This document shows, one piece after another, positions 12,301-23,701 of a stretch of DNA of 64,000 nucleotides. Each line of letters begins with the position of its first letter. Position 1 is the first letter of the stretch. The stretch is from Trebouxia sp. TZW2008. Lineage: Eukaryota; Chlorophyta; Trebouxiophyceae; Trebouxiales; Trebouxiaceae. The notes beneath the pieces were generated by a model that did no database searches, had not been told where the DNA came from, and saw only the letters and a program-made list of their open reading frames with translations. The position numbers and the translations under genes were made by a program. The stretch is from assembly GCA_002118135.1 (NCBI GenBank), contig BDIU01000080.1:124001-188000 (forward strand), read 5' to 3'.

Positions 12301-15300
12301 CAGTGTTGGTGCTCTGGCCTTTTCAGTTGTAGCTGCAGATGTGGTTTTGACCCATGGCAGGCAATGGTGTGCTACGTAGCGTTCCACTAATCAAGCATGT
12401 GACATAGCCTTTTTGCTGCCCAGTACAATGGCCACAGGTCAAGATCACATCTGCAGTTGCAATTGATAGTGTGAAGACCCTTTGCCAACAATGATGCCTA
12501 TGTAGCTCAATATGCTTGCCTATCAATGCGCTGTCTGCAAGTAGCAGAAGCGTCTATCATGTTTTCAAATCTGCATGACAATGTCTAAAATGTCCATGGT
12601 CACTATGGCATCAAATCACACACTTGCCCCCACGTGCAATGGGCCAAAACAACAGGGGTGTTTTTGGTGTTTCTGGACATCAGCTCTGAGCTGCGGTGCA
12701 TGGTAGGCTGTGCTGCAACCATTGTCATGACGACACAAGGTGGCTTCAAGTGTGGAGAGCAGCATAGCTGTGTGGTGACATATTCATTCATTCATACATT
12801 CAGTTATCCTAATGTGGGCTAGGCAGGCTCAGCTGGCCCATCTAGGTATGTACAGAAGCAATCAACTGTCTCCAGCCAATTTGATCATGTGCCAACCATT
12901 TATATTGGACATGGATGGCGGCGAGGTCCTTGTACACAGTTGACTGCCAAGTATCTCTGGGTTCACCCTTGGCCTGAGTGCCTGATAACTGCCCAAACAT
13001 ACACTGATAAGGCAGTCTGTCCTGTGACATACGTGCCGTGTGACCAAGCCATCTGGGCCTCCTATGGGCAACAACCTGATCAAGGCTAGGCAGTTTGCAA
13101 AGGGTCCTAATGCTGTCACATGACTCAGGCTTGACTCAGTCATGTGTCATGCCTCGCTCTTCACCTGAAACACAGCATCAAGAAGACAGCTCCTACAGGG
13201 CATGCCTTTGCTTCAATGCATTGATTGGTCAAGCATCTCTGTAGCCTTCAAGGTTTGTCTGCAATCAAGGTGGCCTTTGCATGGGCATAGTCAGACGTTC
13301 GTCTGCAGCTGTGCTTTACATGTGAGGCAAAGACCCCTGCCTGAGTGTTCAGAAGGTGAGAACTGTATCAAAGGCGTCAAGCTTTGGAGCTTGCCTCTCA
13401 AACAAGATGCTATCAACATCTGAGGCAAAGCTTTTGCGCTTGAGCGAATAGAAGACCAAAGCTATTATGGAACTAGCCAAGCCTGCAGTCTTGCCCCGGC
13501 CCCTCCCACAAGCTGTTCCTTGACATGGTCCAGGTTTTGAGCAATGCGGAGGCTTCACTTGCATTGCTTCCAACTTTGGATCTTGTCAAGACACGCTTGT
13601 GACAAGGACATCGGAACCGTTTTGGAATGTCAGCAGTGTCCTGTGCATATTTGTTAAACGTCACTATATGTCAGGACGCAACTCATTTGCTCCACAGCAC
13701 AGAATTTATCAGGAAATCTACTTGTAAAACCTTCTGCAGCAGGCCTGTTTGTGCTTGCAGCATGCGTACATGTGCCAAAGTACAGATTGATGGTAACTTC
13801 ACAATTTGCAGGTGACCAAAAAATGCATATGACGGTACAAAGTCTGATGTTGCCTGCTGATGGCAACAGCCAAGGCAGAGAAATTGTCAGGGCATCGTCA
13901 GTGGGCGAACACGCTGGCTCTTCAGCAGAGTATGCTGCTCCAAAGCATGTGATTCTGTGTATAAATTGTGGACAGGAGCCAAAGCACAAACCTTGCCACT
14001 GACCCTAGCATTGCGTGCTGTGGCAAAATGCTCCATTTTGTTTGTCGACTGCAGACTGGAGCCAAGGCCCAGAACTTATCAGGGCATGGCCATTGGGTGA
14101 ACACACTGGCCCTGTCAGCAGAGTATGCCTTGAGGACAGGCCCCTTTGACCACACTGGTTCAGCCCCTTCAGATCCTGCTGAAGCCAAACAGGTGCGACA
14201 AAAGCTGTAATATGCATATGCATGCATACACTACATAGGCAAACAACACAACCACAGAGTTTCTGGCGCTCAGCTTACGCATTCAGATGATCATGATGAA
14301 TATGATCCCGCTGGCCCTGCCAGTAGAGTATGCTTTGAGGACAGGGCCGTTTGACCACGCTGATTCAGCCCCTGCTGACACTGCTGAAGCTAAACAGGTC
14401 AGACGAAACCTGTTTTCTGAATGTCACTCGTGCAGAGTTGCAGATTTGTTCCCTGTAGAAGCTGAAGTGTGGAAAAGGCAGCTTCCTCTTTGCTGATGAA
14501 TCTCACATGTGCAGAAGCTTGGTGACTATGGTTCAGTTCCTGTAGAAGCTGTTGGGCTTCAACTAAGGTGACAGAGATTGCCAATCTATTTTTGTCAATC
14601 AATGCGATTGCACAGCTTGCTTTGGGGTACAGCTGTTGTTGAAGCCATACTTGTCAAGAACGCTGTCTGTTTTCAGGCTGGTGAATGTTACTCTTGTGCA
14701 ATATCTGTTTTGAGTGCAGGTCCTGCTGAAGCCAAGCAAGCTTTGATGGTTTCGCTTTCCAACCAAACAGTCAAGATTGCTTTGGCTTCACTTAGGTGTG
14801 CACAAATACAAATTACCTGCAGGTGCCATGCAACATCTCACACGACACAAAGCAGCCTCATCACACAGGCTATCATGTGCACTTGTATTTTGAATGCTGT
14901 ATGCATGCATGCTGACTTGTACACTGCAGCTGACAAACTGACTAGGAATGTCTATGAACACTCTGTGCTATGTGCACACAGTATCAACAAGTCTAGGAGA
15001 TTTTTGGAAGGCTCTCAAAGTAGGACAAACCATAGACGCAAAAGACAAAGGGCTGACCCCTCGTAGATCAATCTTCTGTGGGTAGTTGCTTTGAAGGCAG
15101 CAATCCCAGGCTGCCTCTTTGGACAGAGGCTTCCGCTATGACGCCTAACGGCGTAGACTTTTCTTTTTTCCTTTTTTCTTTCACGTATACTATGTGTGCA
15201 GGCGGCTTTGTAGAGGTACGAGAAGGCAACTGGAGGGAAGCCTGAGAGGCTGGTGTCAGGCTCTGACGATTACACCATACTCTGTGTGGGACGCTACCTA

Positions 15301-18300
15301 AATGGCAGCAGCAGAGCTTTTCGAGCTGTGTGCATGGGCAGTCTTGCAAAGCTAACAGGAGCGACGGGACCACTTTCCAAATAGTCCATGATCTGATGAA
15401 GTTACACACTTGTACTGACTTCTGCTATGTGTGCAGGCAGCTTTGCAGAGGTATGAGAAGGCAACCGGCGGGCAGCCTGAGAGACTGGTGTCAGGCTCTG
15501 ATGATTACACCATGTTCCTATGGGAGCCCAGCCGCAGCAACAAGCCCCTGCACCGCCTCACTGGCCACATGCAGCTCATCAATCAGGTAAGTTTCACAAC
15601 TTCAGTGCATTCAACTACTTTGATGGGCTGTCTTCAAAGTTCATCTCAATTGACAGTGCTGAAGCTGAACACCTTGACCCAAACTACAAGGAGCTGGCAG
15701 GTCTTTGAACCTGCTTGCAACAATCCACCGCCACGCTTCAACGGCTACATGCAGCTCGTCAAACAGGTACTGCATCCTGCTTTAGCAGTCCAAAGCCCTG
15801 CACTGCCTCACTGGCCTTCTTGATTAGGTCACTTTGCCATACCATGCCCCAAAACAATGGAAAATTGGCCTCACAAGCCTTTGCATTGCCTGACTGGCCT
15901 ATCAGTCAGCTCAGCAGTCTGCTGCACTGTATTTTTGTCCCACGAACTGCCGTCCGTATGCATGACCTCAATCTGGTGGGGGTTTCAGCCTTGGTGCTTT
16001 GATCTGACCAAGCCTAGAGAAATGCTGAAGCCAAAGATATGACAGCCCGACACCAAAAGAAGCTGGCTCTTGTTGAGCTTCCATGCAGCAAGCCCCTGCA
16101 CCTCCTTACTGATCTCATGCTGTAGACCCTTCACAGCAGCGCTATCCTGACCTGTGCCCATGTATTTAAGCTTTCTCAGTTCTTCCTCTTCAGCCACTGT
16201 AAACACATTGCGGGATCGCGCTGGCATGAATGATGAAGAATCGATGAGTTGCTCCTGCACGGCTACAGTAAGGCCGATTCTGTCTTGTAAAGTCATTAGC
16301 AGATCTCATGCTATCGCCTTGTGTGATAGGACCCTTCACAGAAGAGCTAGCTTGACCTGTGGTCATGTATTAAAGCTTTCTCAGTTCCTCATCTTCAGCC
16401 AGTGCCATCACATTGCAGAGTTGCTCTGGCATGGGTGATGTAGAGCTGGTGAGTTGCTCTTGCACAGCTACAGTAACCGGTTCTGTCTTGTGCAGTCCAC
16501 TACAGATTGCATGCTATGGCCTATGTCCGAGGATTGCCTTCACAAAGGGGTCAGTCTGTGGCCATGTTCTGAAGCTTGTCCCAGCTTTTCTTCTTCTCTA
16601 GTTGCTGTAGTCTCCTCTGGCCTTTCTGCACAAGGAAGCTGCTCTGCCAGGGACAATGAAGAGCTGTTGTGTACCTCAAGCATGACTACAATGAGGCCAC
16701 TCCTCCTTTCGTAAAGGCATAGATGGTCAGCATTGTCTCTTGTGGAAATTTTGAACAAGGGGACTGCACTGTCGCTGATGAAGCAGAACTGTTGAACAGG
16801 TGTTTGCTTATTGGACAGCCCTTGCGCAGCTACAGCAAGGGCAATCTGTCTTTATGAAGTCGCCGCTGAGTGCTACACCATAGCTATTGTTTGAGGACCC
16901 ACTGTATTGAAGAGCAGATCCGACACGTAGCCATGTTCTGAAGCTTCCTCAGCCACTCTTCTTCGTTGGCCATCGGCATTTCCAGTTCAGACTTTCTGGA
17001 CAGGGAAGTGTTGCTGCTCACTGAAGAGGCGTTGTCAGATAGCGCCAGCCTGACTACAGTGTAGAAAAGGGAGTGGCGGGCTAGCAGGCCCTTAGGAGAG
17101 AAATGCAAACATGGCCAGCCCTTGTTGGTGTTCTTCTTCGCAGGGCCTGTCTGTCGGCTCTTCTTCCTCTTTACAAACGCCAGTCTGACTCGGCGCGGTG
17201 TCCTGGAGACCTCTCAGTTCCTCTTCTTCTTGGACAGTGTCACATGGTTAATTTCTTGAGACAAGATTGGAATGTTCTCTATTCGCAAGAGATGGGTTGA
17301 CATGTGTTTGCAGGCCCCTCTTGTATCCTAACCACAGGTGATGAGTGGTGTTTCAGAAGGAGACTGTGCTGCCATTCATGATGAAGAGCTGTGACACACC
17401 TCTGGCACAGCTACAGTGCTGCGTCCACTGCTCTTGTTCCTCTTGTTTCTCAGGCCCCATTCACGAGTATGTCTGATCTGTGGCTGTGTTTTGATATATG
17501 TACGGCTCTTCTTTTGGACTGGTGGACGTGAGTTCCCGTTTCAATTTTTTTGAACAAGGAACCTGCACTGCTCTTCATGATGAGGAGCTGTGGAAGATCA
17601 CTGGCACAGCCACAGTCAAGACGACCTTCTCTCTGAAGTCACCATCACATATACAAACGTACTCAGTGTCTGAGATCCCTTTCTGCAGAAGAGTCTGACC
17701 AGTGAACATGTTCTGACGCTTCCCCAGCTCTTCTTTTTGTGGGGCTCAGGTTCCAATTCAGGTTGTCTGATCAAGGAGCCTGCGCTGCCCTTCATGATGA
17801 GGAGCTGTCAAATAGCTCTGGCACAGCTCCAGTCAAGACAACCTTCTCTCCAAAGTCACCGTCAAACACACAGCTGTAGTTGTTGCTTAGAATACATTTT
17901 TTGCAGAAGAATGTTGTCTGACCTGTGGCCATGTTTTGAAGCCTCCCAGCTCCTCTGTTACACTGGCTGAGGCAGCCTTCCGTGAACTTTCTGAATGGTC
18001 TCCTGCGAATTTTCTGAACAAAGCCACTGCACTGCCGTGGACAATGAAGAGCTGTCGCAAAGCCATTGCAAGGCTACAGTCAGGCCAGTCCTCTCTTATA
18101 ACATGATCAAGGCATTTCACACGATAGTCATTAACTCAGGGTCCTTTCCGTTGAGAAGGCTGTTCAATTTGTGGCCATATTCTGGAGCTTTACTGGCTCT
18201 TCTTCGTCGTAGGGCTTGTAGTTGTCTTTGGAACTTTTGCAACGGGAGGCTGCACTGCCTGTGATGAAGAAAAGCTGTTGCATAGCTCTAGCACAGCTAC

Positions 18301-21300
18301 AGCGCATGCGACTCTCTCTATTAAAGCCTTCAACTGGTCCTGAACTCAGCTCATTGTCAATCCTTGCAAAAAAAGGCTGAGCTGGGGCAATGCAGAACCC
18401 GCAGATTCAATTCGTCGCAATCCGCCCCTCTTCTGCTGCTTACTTGTGGCCAGTGACGTACGTCTGCTTCTGATGCTTCAAGTCTGGCAGTGTTGCAGTT
18501 CTCACACCTTCAACGTTCTGCTGTAGCTTCATGTGTAACTTGCTGTAATCTGAGACTGCAGCAGCTTTTGAAGGTGGTCGGGCTGCACCATTTGCAGGAC
18601 ATGATTAGCAGTGTCAGCCATCAGCCATGGCAGCTTTGCCTCAAATAAACGAGTACACTTGATGCACACAAGCCTGTTGCCGCTGCTGATTCTGCAGAAG
18701 CGTTGCTTCATGTCTGGCAGTTCTCACACCTTCAAAAACCTGCTGTAGCTTCATGTTCAAACTGCTGCAATCTGAGGCTACATTGGCTTTTGAGGGTGGG
18801 TAAGCTGCAACATTTGCAGGACATGATTAGCAGTGTCAGCATCAGCCGTAACAGCTTTGCCTCAAATAATTGAGTGCACTTTTTTCTTACGAGCTTGTTG
18901 CTGCTGCTGACTCTGCAGAAGTGTAGCCTCATGTCAGGCAATCCTGCAGCTCCCATACCTTTGAGGCTCTGCTGCGTCGCCTCACATGCAAACCGCTGCA
19001 GTCTGAGGCTGCAGCAGCTTTTGAAGGTGCATCATTTGAGCTGCATCATTTGCAGGACATCGCAAGCAATCTCGCCGTCGGCAGCTATGCCTTATATGAA
19101 AGATGGACCTTGACAATGAGCAGACATTCCTTACTGTTGGCTCTGCGCTGCTCCATGTTTTGAAAGTTCTGCAGCTCTCGTACATTCTGAAGCGGAACTG
19201 CAGTCTGTCACTCGCTCTGCTGCAATCTGAGGCTGCAGCAGCTTCTGAATATGAGCAAGCTGCACCACTTGGAGAACATCGCAAGCAGCTGCATTCATCA
19301 ATGGTGTATGGTTATGCCTCATGTCAGGAAATGCACTTGACGTTGACAACCCTACCCTTGCTGCTGATTCTGCAGCAGCGCTGCTTTGTGCTCTCAAAGT
19401 CCTGCAGCTCTCCTACTTTAACAATCTGCTGTCAACTCATGCTCGTACCACTGCAGTCTGAGGCTGCAGCAGCATGTCAAGGTGAGTGGTCTGCATAACT
19501 TGCAGGACACCACAAGCAGTGTCTGCATGACTATTGGCAGCTGTACCCCATTCAAGACCGCAGTCAGCACTTACAAGGCATCAGTCCTCTCTGCTGACTC
19601 CTCAAGAGCGCTGCGTCATGTTCTGCAAGCCCTGCAGTTGTTATACTGCCAAGTTCAGCTGCACCTTCTCATTCATACTGCTGCCATCTGAAGCTGCAGC
19701 AGGAGTTTCTTGTGGACGAACTGCATTGTTTGCAGCACACAACAAGCAGGCACACCCCAGCAGCCTGGCAGCTAAGCCTCGAGACAATGCAATGCGCATG
19801 ACGCTCAACAGAACTGCCCTTGCTGCCGATACTGCAACAGCACTGTTTCATGTTCTGAGAGTCCTGTAACTCTTCAACCTCTGATTGCTGTTGCACCTTT
19901 TCACTCACACTGCTGCAGTTTGAGGCTGCAGCAGCTTTTGAAGGTGGGCGAGCTGCACCGTTTGCGGGACATAAAGGCAGTCTTGCTCACCAGTATCGGC
20001 ACAAAGAGGGATTGCATATCACAGTGAGAACAGTGTCTTGCTGTCAGCTCTACCAATTTTCTGTTTCATGTTCTGAAAGCCCTGCAGCTTGTTCACCTGG
20101 AGGTGCTGCGAGTCCCTCACGCTCACATTGCTGCAATCTGAGGCTGCTGCAGGGTCTCAAGGTGGGCAACCTACAGTGCTCCCAAAACACAACTGGCAGT
20201 CACCTTCATTGATGCTGGCAGCTAAGCTCAACAAAGAGATTGTGTTTGATTTACACAAGCCTGACTTGTTGCTGCTGCTGCGTGTGCAACAGCGCTGCTT
20301 TGTGGATTGCAAGCACTAAATCTCTCCCCACCCTTAGGTCTCTGGGCTCATGCTCAAACTGCTGCAACTTGAGGCTGCTGGAGTTGTGAAGTTGAGTGAG
20401 CTGCAGTGTTGCAAGACACCAATAGCAGTTGCATTTGCTGATGTGGTCAGTCATGCCTCAAAAGAGAGGCTGCACTTGATTCACACAAGCCTGACGTGCT
20501 GCTGCTGCTGCTGCTGCTGCTTCATAATGTGAAATCTCCCAGCACTATAACCTGGTGATTCAGGCACATCCTGCACAGCAATCTGAGGCTGCAGCAGAAT
20601 CTTGATTGGAAAAGCTGTCATTCTTGCTGGACATGACTAGTGGTTGCTTCTATCCATCTTGCCAGCTTTGTCGCGAGGAAGTACACATGACAATGACTGA
20701 GGTCTCCTTGTAGCTAGTTGGCAACAACGCTGCTGCATGTTCTGTAAGTTCTGCAGCTGGTCTCTCCCAAGAGTCTGCGTCAGTCTTGATGCTCACATTG
20801 CAGCAATTTGAGGCTGCCGCAGGATCTGAAGGTGGACAAGCTTCACCACCTTTTGGACTTGACAAGGCAATCAGCCTCATCAGCACTGGCAGCTATGCCT
20901 CATTCAAGGACATGCACATTTGATGACAGGTCTGTGCCTGGTGCCAGTTCTGCAACAGTGCTGCTTCATGTCCTGAAAATCCTACAGCTCTTCTACCTTG
21001 AAGATTCTGTGTTAGTCTTCATGCTCAACTGCAGCAATCTGAGGCTGCTGCACCTTGTTGGACTTGACAAGCAGATGAGCCTCATCAGTGCCGGCAGCTA
21101 TACCACGTATAAGGACATGCTTATTTGTTGACGAAACTGTGCCTGCTGCTGATTCTGCAGCAGCGCTGCTTCACGCTCTGGAGGCTTTGCAGCTCTTCCA
21201 CCTGCAATTCTTGCTACCCTCTCTCATCCACACCAATAGAATCTTTGAGGCTGCTGCAGCTATTGTATGTGGACGAGCTGCAACAATTGCAGGATAGCAT

Positions 21301-23450
21301 CAGCACTCGTGTGTATCTGCCTTGACAGCCATGTTTCAAGTAAGCAAATGCACAGTTGGTGACGGGTCTGTGCCTACTGCTGATTGTGCAACAGTGCTGC
21401 TTCACCTTCTGCAAGCTCTGCAGCTCTTCCACCTGGGGTAGACGGTTGAATCCTCATGATCACAGAGCTGCCATTTGAGGCTTCAGCTGTCTTTTCATGT
21501 GGATAAGCTGCAGTGTTTGCAAGGCCTGAGCAAGCAGTAACATTCACTTCTGGCAGCTTTGCTCAAGAAAGGGACAACACTTGATTCACACAAGCTTGTT
21601 GCTGCTGCTCCTGGTTGTTGTGGAAGCTTTGCAGCTCTTCCACCTGAATAAACAGCTGATTCCTCATGACCACAGAGCGGTCAGTTGAGGCTTAACTTTT
21701 CATGTGGATAAGCTGCAGCGTTTGCAGGACCTGACAAGCAGTGACTGATGCTTTGCTGACAGCAGGCACAACAGCGCAACATACAGATCTGCAGCTTAGT
21801 CTGCTCCTGTCTGCTACCATGTTTTTGGTAAGTTGTGCAGAGATACATGTTTCTGCAAGTGTCCAACTCCTTTTCCTCAAAGTTTTTCTTTTGCACAGTG
21901 CGCCTCTGCAAGCGTTCTTTTTCTTGCTGTTTCACCTATATGTGGGTTTTTGAGACCAGAAGTTGAAAGGCAAGAATGGCAGCCTGACACACTTTCAGTG
22001 TCTGGGCTTGCAAATTTATCTGACTTGCATCTGACTTGCACACATGTGCAGCACTGCGTCGTGGTATGCATGTATTTGTGATCATTGCCTGAGCTGTGCA
22101 GCAGGCCTTTTGCCATAGGTCTGCTCTGCAGTCTCATATACAGCAACGGGCAAAAGCATTGAAGGCAGTCAAGAGCTGCATGCTTAGATTGTCCATTCTG
22201 CATGCAGTTTCGTTGCTGCCCGACATACACTCACTGTCGTATTGCTGTCTTACCAGCCTTAGCACAATTCCTCTTCAAGCCTGCTCATCAATGACCTTGT
22301 GGCGCATGCATGCAAGGCGCATGCATGCAAGGCAATAGAGGCTACGCACTGTCTGCTTGTCAAAAGCGCGCTTGACCATGCTTTCTGATGCGCATGGTTG
22401 ATTTTCTATTTATGGAGGTCGTCAAGTCGTATGTCAAGATGCTCTCAGTATGAAGATGGTCAAGAGATCTTGGTCCAGGGCAGCTTCAGGCTTGTGAGCT
22501 GAGGGCTAGCTGCAGCAGAGTCTTGGCCTGCATGGACAGTCACTGTATATTGCTCCTGCCTTGGTACCATGTGAGCAAGTCAGAAGCACACACGTATTGT
22601 TAATTGCAAAGGTCATGCACTGATGGCTGCTGACACTTACTATATGATGCCAGAGTTGCTTTGTACCAACATGCACTTCCTGCCTTGCAATTGTGCCCTG
22701 GTGATCACTATCATCTGATGCTGAACTTGTTTTGCACGCAGGTGCAATTCTCGCCTGACGGCAGGTGGATAGTGAGCGCCTCCTTTGACAAGTCCGTTAA
22801 GCTATGGAACGGCACAAACGGCACCTTTGTGGCGACCTTCAGGGGCCATGTGAGGCCCGTCTACCAAGTCAGCTGGTCCTCTGATAGTAGACTGGTCGTC
22901 AGTGGCAGCTCTGACAGTACACTCAAGGTGACTTTGCGCCTGGACTTACACTTACAAATGCATTTAGTGCATGCATATACATGGCGCCTGGCTTTACAGT
23001 CACCAAATCCTTTCAATTACACATGACACCCAGAAGCAAGCCACTCAAATGCAAGCTGTAGCTGTCATCAAAGCCTTAATGTTAGCTCTGGCAGCATGCT
23101 CACCATCACGTTTACACCTGGCTGCAAGCTAGAGTTGCACGCAGGGGCTTGGCATGTTCTCCGTCAGCATGTGTTCACAGCTACATGTATGCCTAGTTGT
23201 AGGCTGCACTTGCAGTTGGAGGCTTGGCATGAGCTTGGTCAGTACGGCTTCAATGACCTTCAAGCCTTGACTTACAAGGCTTGAAGCGTATGTTCATATT
23301 TTTTTGCAGGTCTGGAATGTACACACCAAGAAGGTGCAATGCGACCTGCCTGGGCACGCTGATGAGGTGTTCACTGTTGACTGGAGCCCTGATGGCGCAT
23401 CTATTGCCTCGGGCGGCAAGGATCAGGTCTTGAAGCTCTGGCGCCATTGA
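3385..23450 (+). CDS. NLE1: Notchless homolog (WD40 ribosome-assembly factor), 3' part of gene
   Basis: Notchless (Rsa4 in yeast) is a nuclear WD40 protein that binds the AAA+ ATPase Rea1/Midasin and drives late 60S pre-ribosome maturation. Six exons are visible: 3385-3511, 8659-8894, 14055-14192, 15437-15586, 22742-22927 and 23310-23450. Together they give 978 nt in one frame, that is 325 residues plus stop. WD units in order begin GHKNWVQCVSWSPD, GHTKTITSVAWEP, GHTRPVTCVKW, GHGHWVNTLALS, GHMQLINQVQFSPDG, GHVRPVYQVSWSSD and GHADEVFTVDWSPDG. The stretch LVSGSDDYTMFLWEPS and the ending GGKDQVLKLWRH are typical of this family. Family proteins are about 480 residues, so the N-terminal NLE domain and first WD unit lie left of the window. 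Introns reach 7.2 kb and are filled with tandem arrays. The first visible intron would use a GC donor (3512). Identity is firm; exon joins rest on frame and splice consensus. Confidence 0.5.
3660..8430 (+). repeat. Intronic tandem array B, about 200-310-bp unit, about 18 copies
   Basis: This array fills most of the 5.1-kb NLE1 intron. A landmark near AACTGGAGTTTCCTTTCACT recurs at about 3680, 3981, 4202, 4498, 4787, 4981, 5285, 5582, 5880, 6140, 6368, 6615, 6872, 7180, 7463, 7772, 8055 and 8350. Other shared blocks are GAGCTGAGCAAGACACTTTG and TGCAGCTGCAGGTGCAAC. All units run in the same direction. The family is unrelated by eye to array A. No exon fragment is seen in it. Confidence 0.5.
8945..9425 (+). 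pseudogene. Three tandem donor-side copies of the NLE1 WD exon 8659-8894
   Basis: Copies at about 8945-9075, 9130-9255 and 9305-9425 repeat the last 90-110 nt of the exon. They match the part reading GFIHTSSRDGSIMVWD and then continue into a GTATGC-like donor and intron. The first copy has an 8-bp insertion that breaks the frame. The later two keep fragments such as GFIHTSTRDGSIMVWD and SFILTSSRDCSIMVWD. None has an acceptor of its own. They are decayed exon ends, not extra WD repeats of the protein. Confidence 0.5.
9425..9975 (+). repeat. Intronic direct repeat pair, about 410 bp apart
   Basis: Bases 9428-9562 and 9838-9975 are diverged copies sharing AAACGCTTGGGAAATGCAG and a common 3' end near CTCAACTGATG. 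The first copy begins directly after the last donor-side WD exon copy. It may therefore be the intron part of a larger duplicated unit. Confidence 0.5.
10090..11310 (+). repeat. Intronic tandem array C, about 175-180-bp unit, about 7 copies
   Basis: The landmark GGTGATGCTTTGCAGGC or a close variant recurs at about 10289, 10468, 10644, 10903, 11074 and 11246. The copies around 10180-10300 and 10360-10480 are nearly identical over about 120 bp, including GGGAAAGTGCGGGACTAGGC. That part of the array is therefore recent. Confidence 0.5.
11410..12540 (+). repeat. Intronic tandem array D, about 250-300-bp unit, about 4 copies
   Basis: Shared blocks are CTGACATGTCCA (near 11443, 11920 and 12201), GTGGCAGGGG (near 11485, 11789, 11960 and 12242) and a GCTCTGGCCTTxTCAG motif near 12028 and 12311. 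Divergence is high. The family differs from arrays A-C although it lies in the same intron as array C. Confidence 0.5.
12815..12905 (+). repeat. Dispersed repeat R1, copy 1 (NLE1 intron)
   Basis: The segment carries GGCAGGCTCAGC and then GTATGTACAGAAGCA and TCAACTGTCTCC. The same order of blocks appears in two SKI3 introns (about 43915-43985 and 45653-45735). It is shared between unrelated genes, unlike the local arrays, so it is probably a remnant of a mobile element of unknown class. Confidence 0.5.
12906..13854. other. Intron stretch without recognised features
   Basis: This part of the NLE1 intron shows short open frames on both strands, but none resembles a protein I know. I see no tandem period here, in contrast to the flanking arrays. 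Confidence 0.5.
13855..13945 (+). pseudogene. Decayed acceptor-side copy of the NLE1 exon 14055-14192
   Basis: The block TTGTCAGGGCATCGTCAGTG and the following CAGCAGAGTATGC match the start of the real exon (TTATCAGGGCATGGCCATTG, 14076 on). Period to the real exon is about 185 bp. The reading frame is lost and the acceptor is not clear. Confidence 0.5.
14305..14405 (+). pseudogene. Donor-side copy of the NLE1 exon 14055-14192
   Basis: The last 85-90 nt of the exon, reading EYALRTGPFDHAD, are repeated about 205 bp downstream with a GTCAGA donor-like end. Shorter echoes of the exon end (CTGAAGCCAAGCAAG) lie near 14728. No acceptor precedes the copy. Confidence 0.5.
15095..15190 (-). mobile_element. 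Dispersed element R2, copy 1 (inverted relative to copy at 29150)
   Basis: Read on the minus strand it has a purine-rich AAAGAAAA tract, then GTCTACGCCGTTAGGCGT, then an imperfect hairpin GCCTCTGTCC/AGAGGCAGCC. The same order is found on the + strand at 29150-29235 in a TDP2 intron. A short element with an A-rich tail-like end and a structured body suggests a SINE- or MITE-like remnant. Its class is unproven. Confidence 0.5.
15195..15295 (+). pseudogene. Acceptor-side copy of the NLE1 exon 15437-15586
   Basis: An acceptor-like TGTGTGCAG ends at 15201. It is followed by sequence parallel to AALQRYEKATGGQPERLVSG, 235 bp before the real exon. The copy has an in-frame TAG (GCTTTGTAGAGG) and loses the frame near 15275. 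Confidence 0.5.
15700..16125 (+). pseudogene. Four donor-side echoes of the NLE1 exon 15437-15586
   Basis: Fragments matching the exon end (LHRLTGHMQLINQ) occur at about 15715-15770, 15785-15835, 15868-15925 and 16075-16120. Only the first keeps a good donor (AAACAG|GTACTG). Decay increases with distance from the real exon. Confidence 0.5.
16140..18320 (+). repeat. Intronic tandem array E, about 215-270-bp unit, about 9 copies
   Basis: Recurring blocks are GCACAGCTACAGT (16258, 16464, 16818, 17408, 17606 and later), AGAGCTGT or GAGCTGTxxxATA, and a TTCCTCTTCTT pyrimidine block. The array occupies the left third of the 7.2-kb NLE1 intron. Confidence 0.5.
18490..21720 (+). repeat. Intronic tandem array F, about 200-230-bp unit, about 14 copies
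   Basis: The signature TCTGAGGCTGCAGCAGCTT recurs with variants near 18555, 18770, 18998, 19226, 19453, 19688, 19920, 20140, 20370, 20580, 20810, 21040 and 21245. It is followed by a block near TTTGCAGGACATGATTAGCA. A (CTG)8 run lies at 20498-20522. Array F directly follows array E in the same intron but is a different family. Confidence 0.5.
21721..22741. other. Intron remainder with one 16-bp tandem duplication
   Basis: No gene or array is seen. GGCGCATGCATGCAA occurs twice in tandem at about 22301-22332. The stretch ends in the acceptor of the exon at 22742. Confidence 0.5.
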
Positions 23451-23696
23451 TGTTCTTGTGACCTTCAAATGACGCATTGTCCAACAGCTTGTCGCATACA
23501 GAGGGCCATGTGTGCAAAGCTGTGGACTTGATTGTTATGAAGCTTTGAATAGGCTTGGCGTGGCTTGGCTGAGCCCATTTGTCTGTGCTCTTGAACTTTT
23601 TGAGCAATGATACTCCATTGCATAGCTGCTGAAGTACCAAGAGTGCTTTGTCGATGTGTAGGCAATCTTGTAGAAATTCTATCTTGCCCTCTAATG

Positions 23697-23701
23697 TGTA
23701 A
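23697..23701 (+). terminator. Candidate TGTAA poly(A) signal of NLE1
   Basis: TGTAA is the usual polyadenylation signal in green algae. This one lies about 247 nt after the NLE1 stop. The motif is short, so it counts as support only because TDP2 and R2 show the same spacing. Confidence 0.5.

Noticed and set aside
340..21720. Regularly spaced repeats that might suggest a CRISPR array
   Set aside because: Units are 150-300 bp, diverged throughout, without short identical repeats alternating with unique spacers, and they lie in introns of a eukaryotic gene.
340..21720. Many open frames of 60-130 codons inside the NLE1 introns
   Set aside because: They differ from unit to unit, occur on both strands, resemble no family, and follow the repeat period. 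They are accidental.
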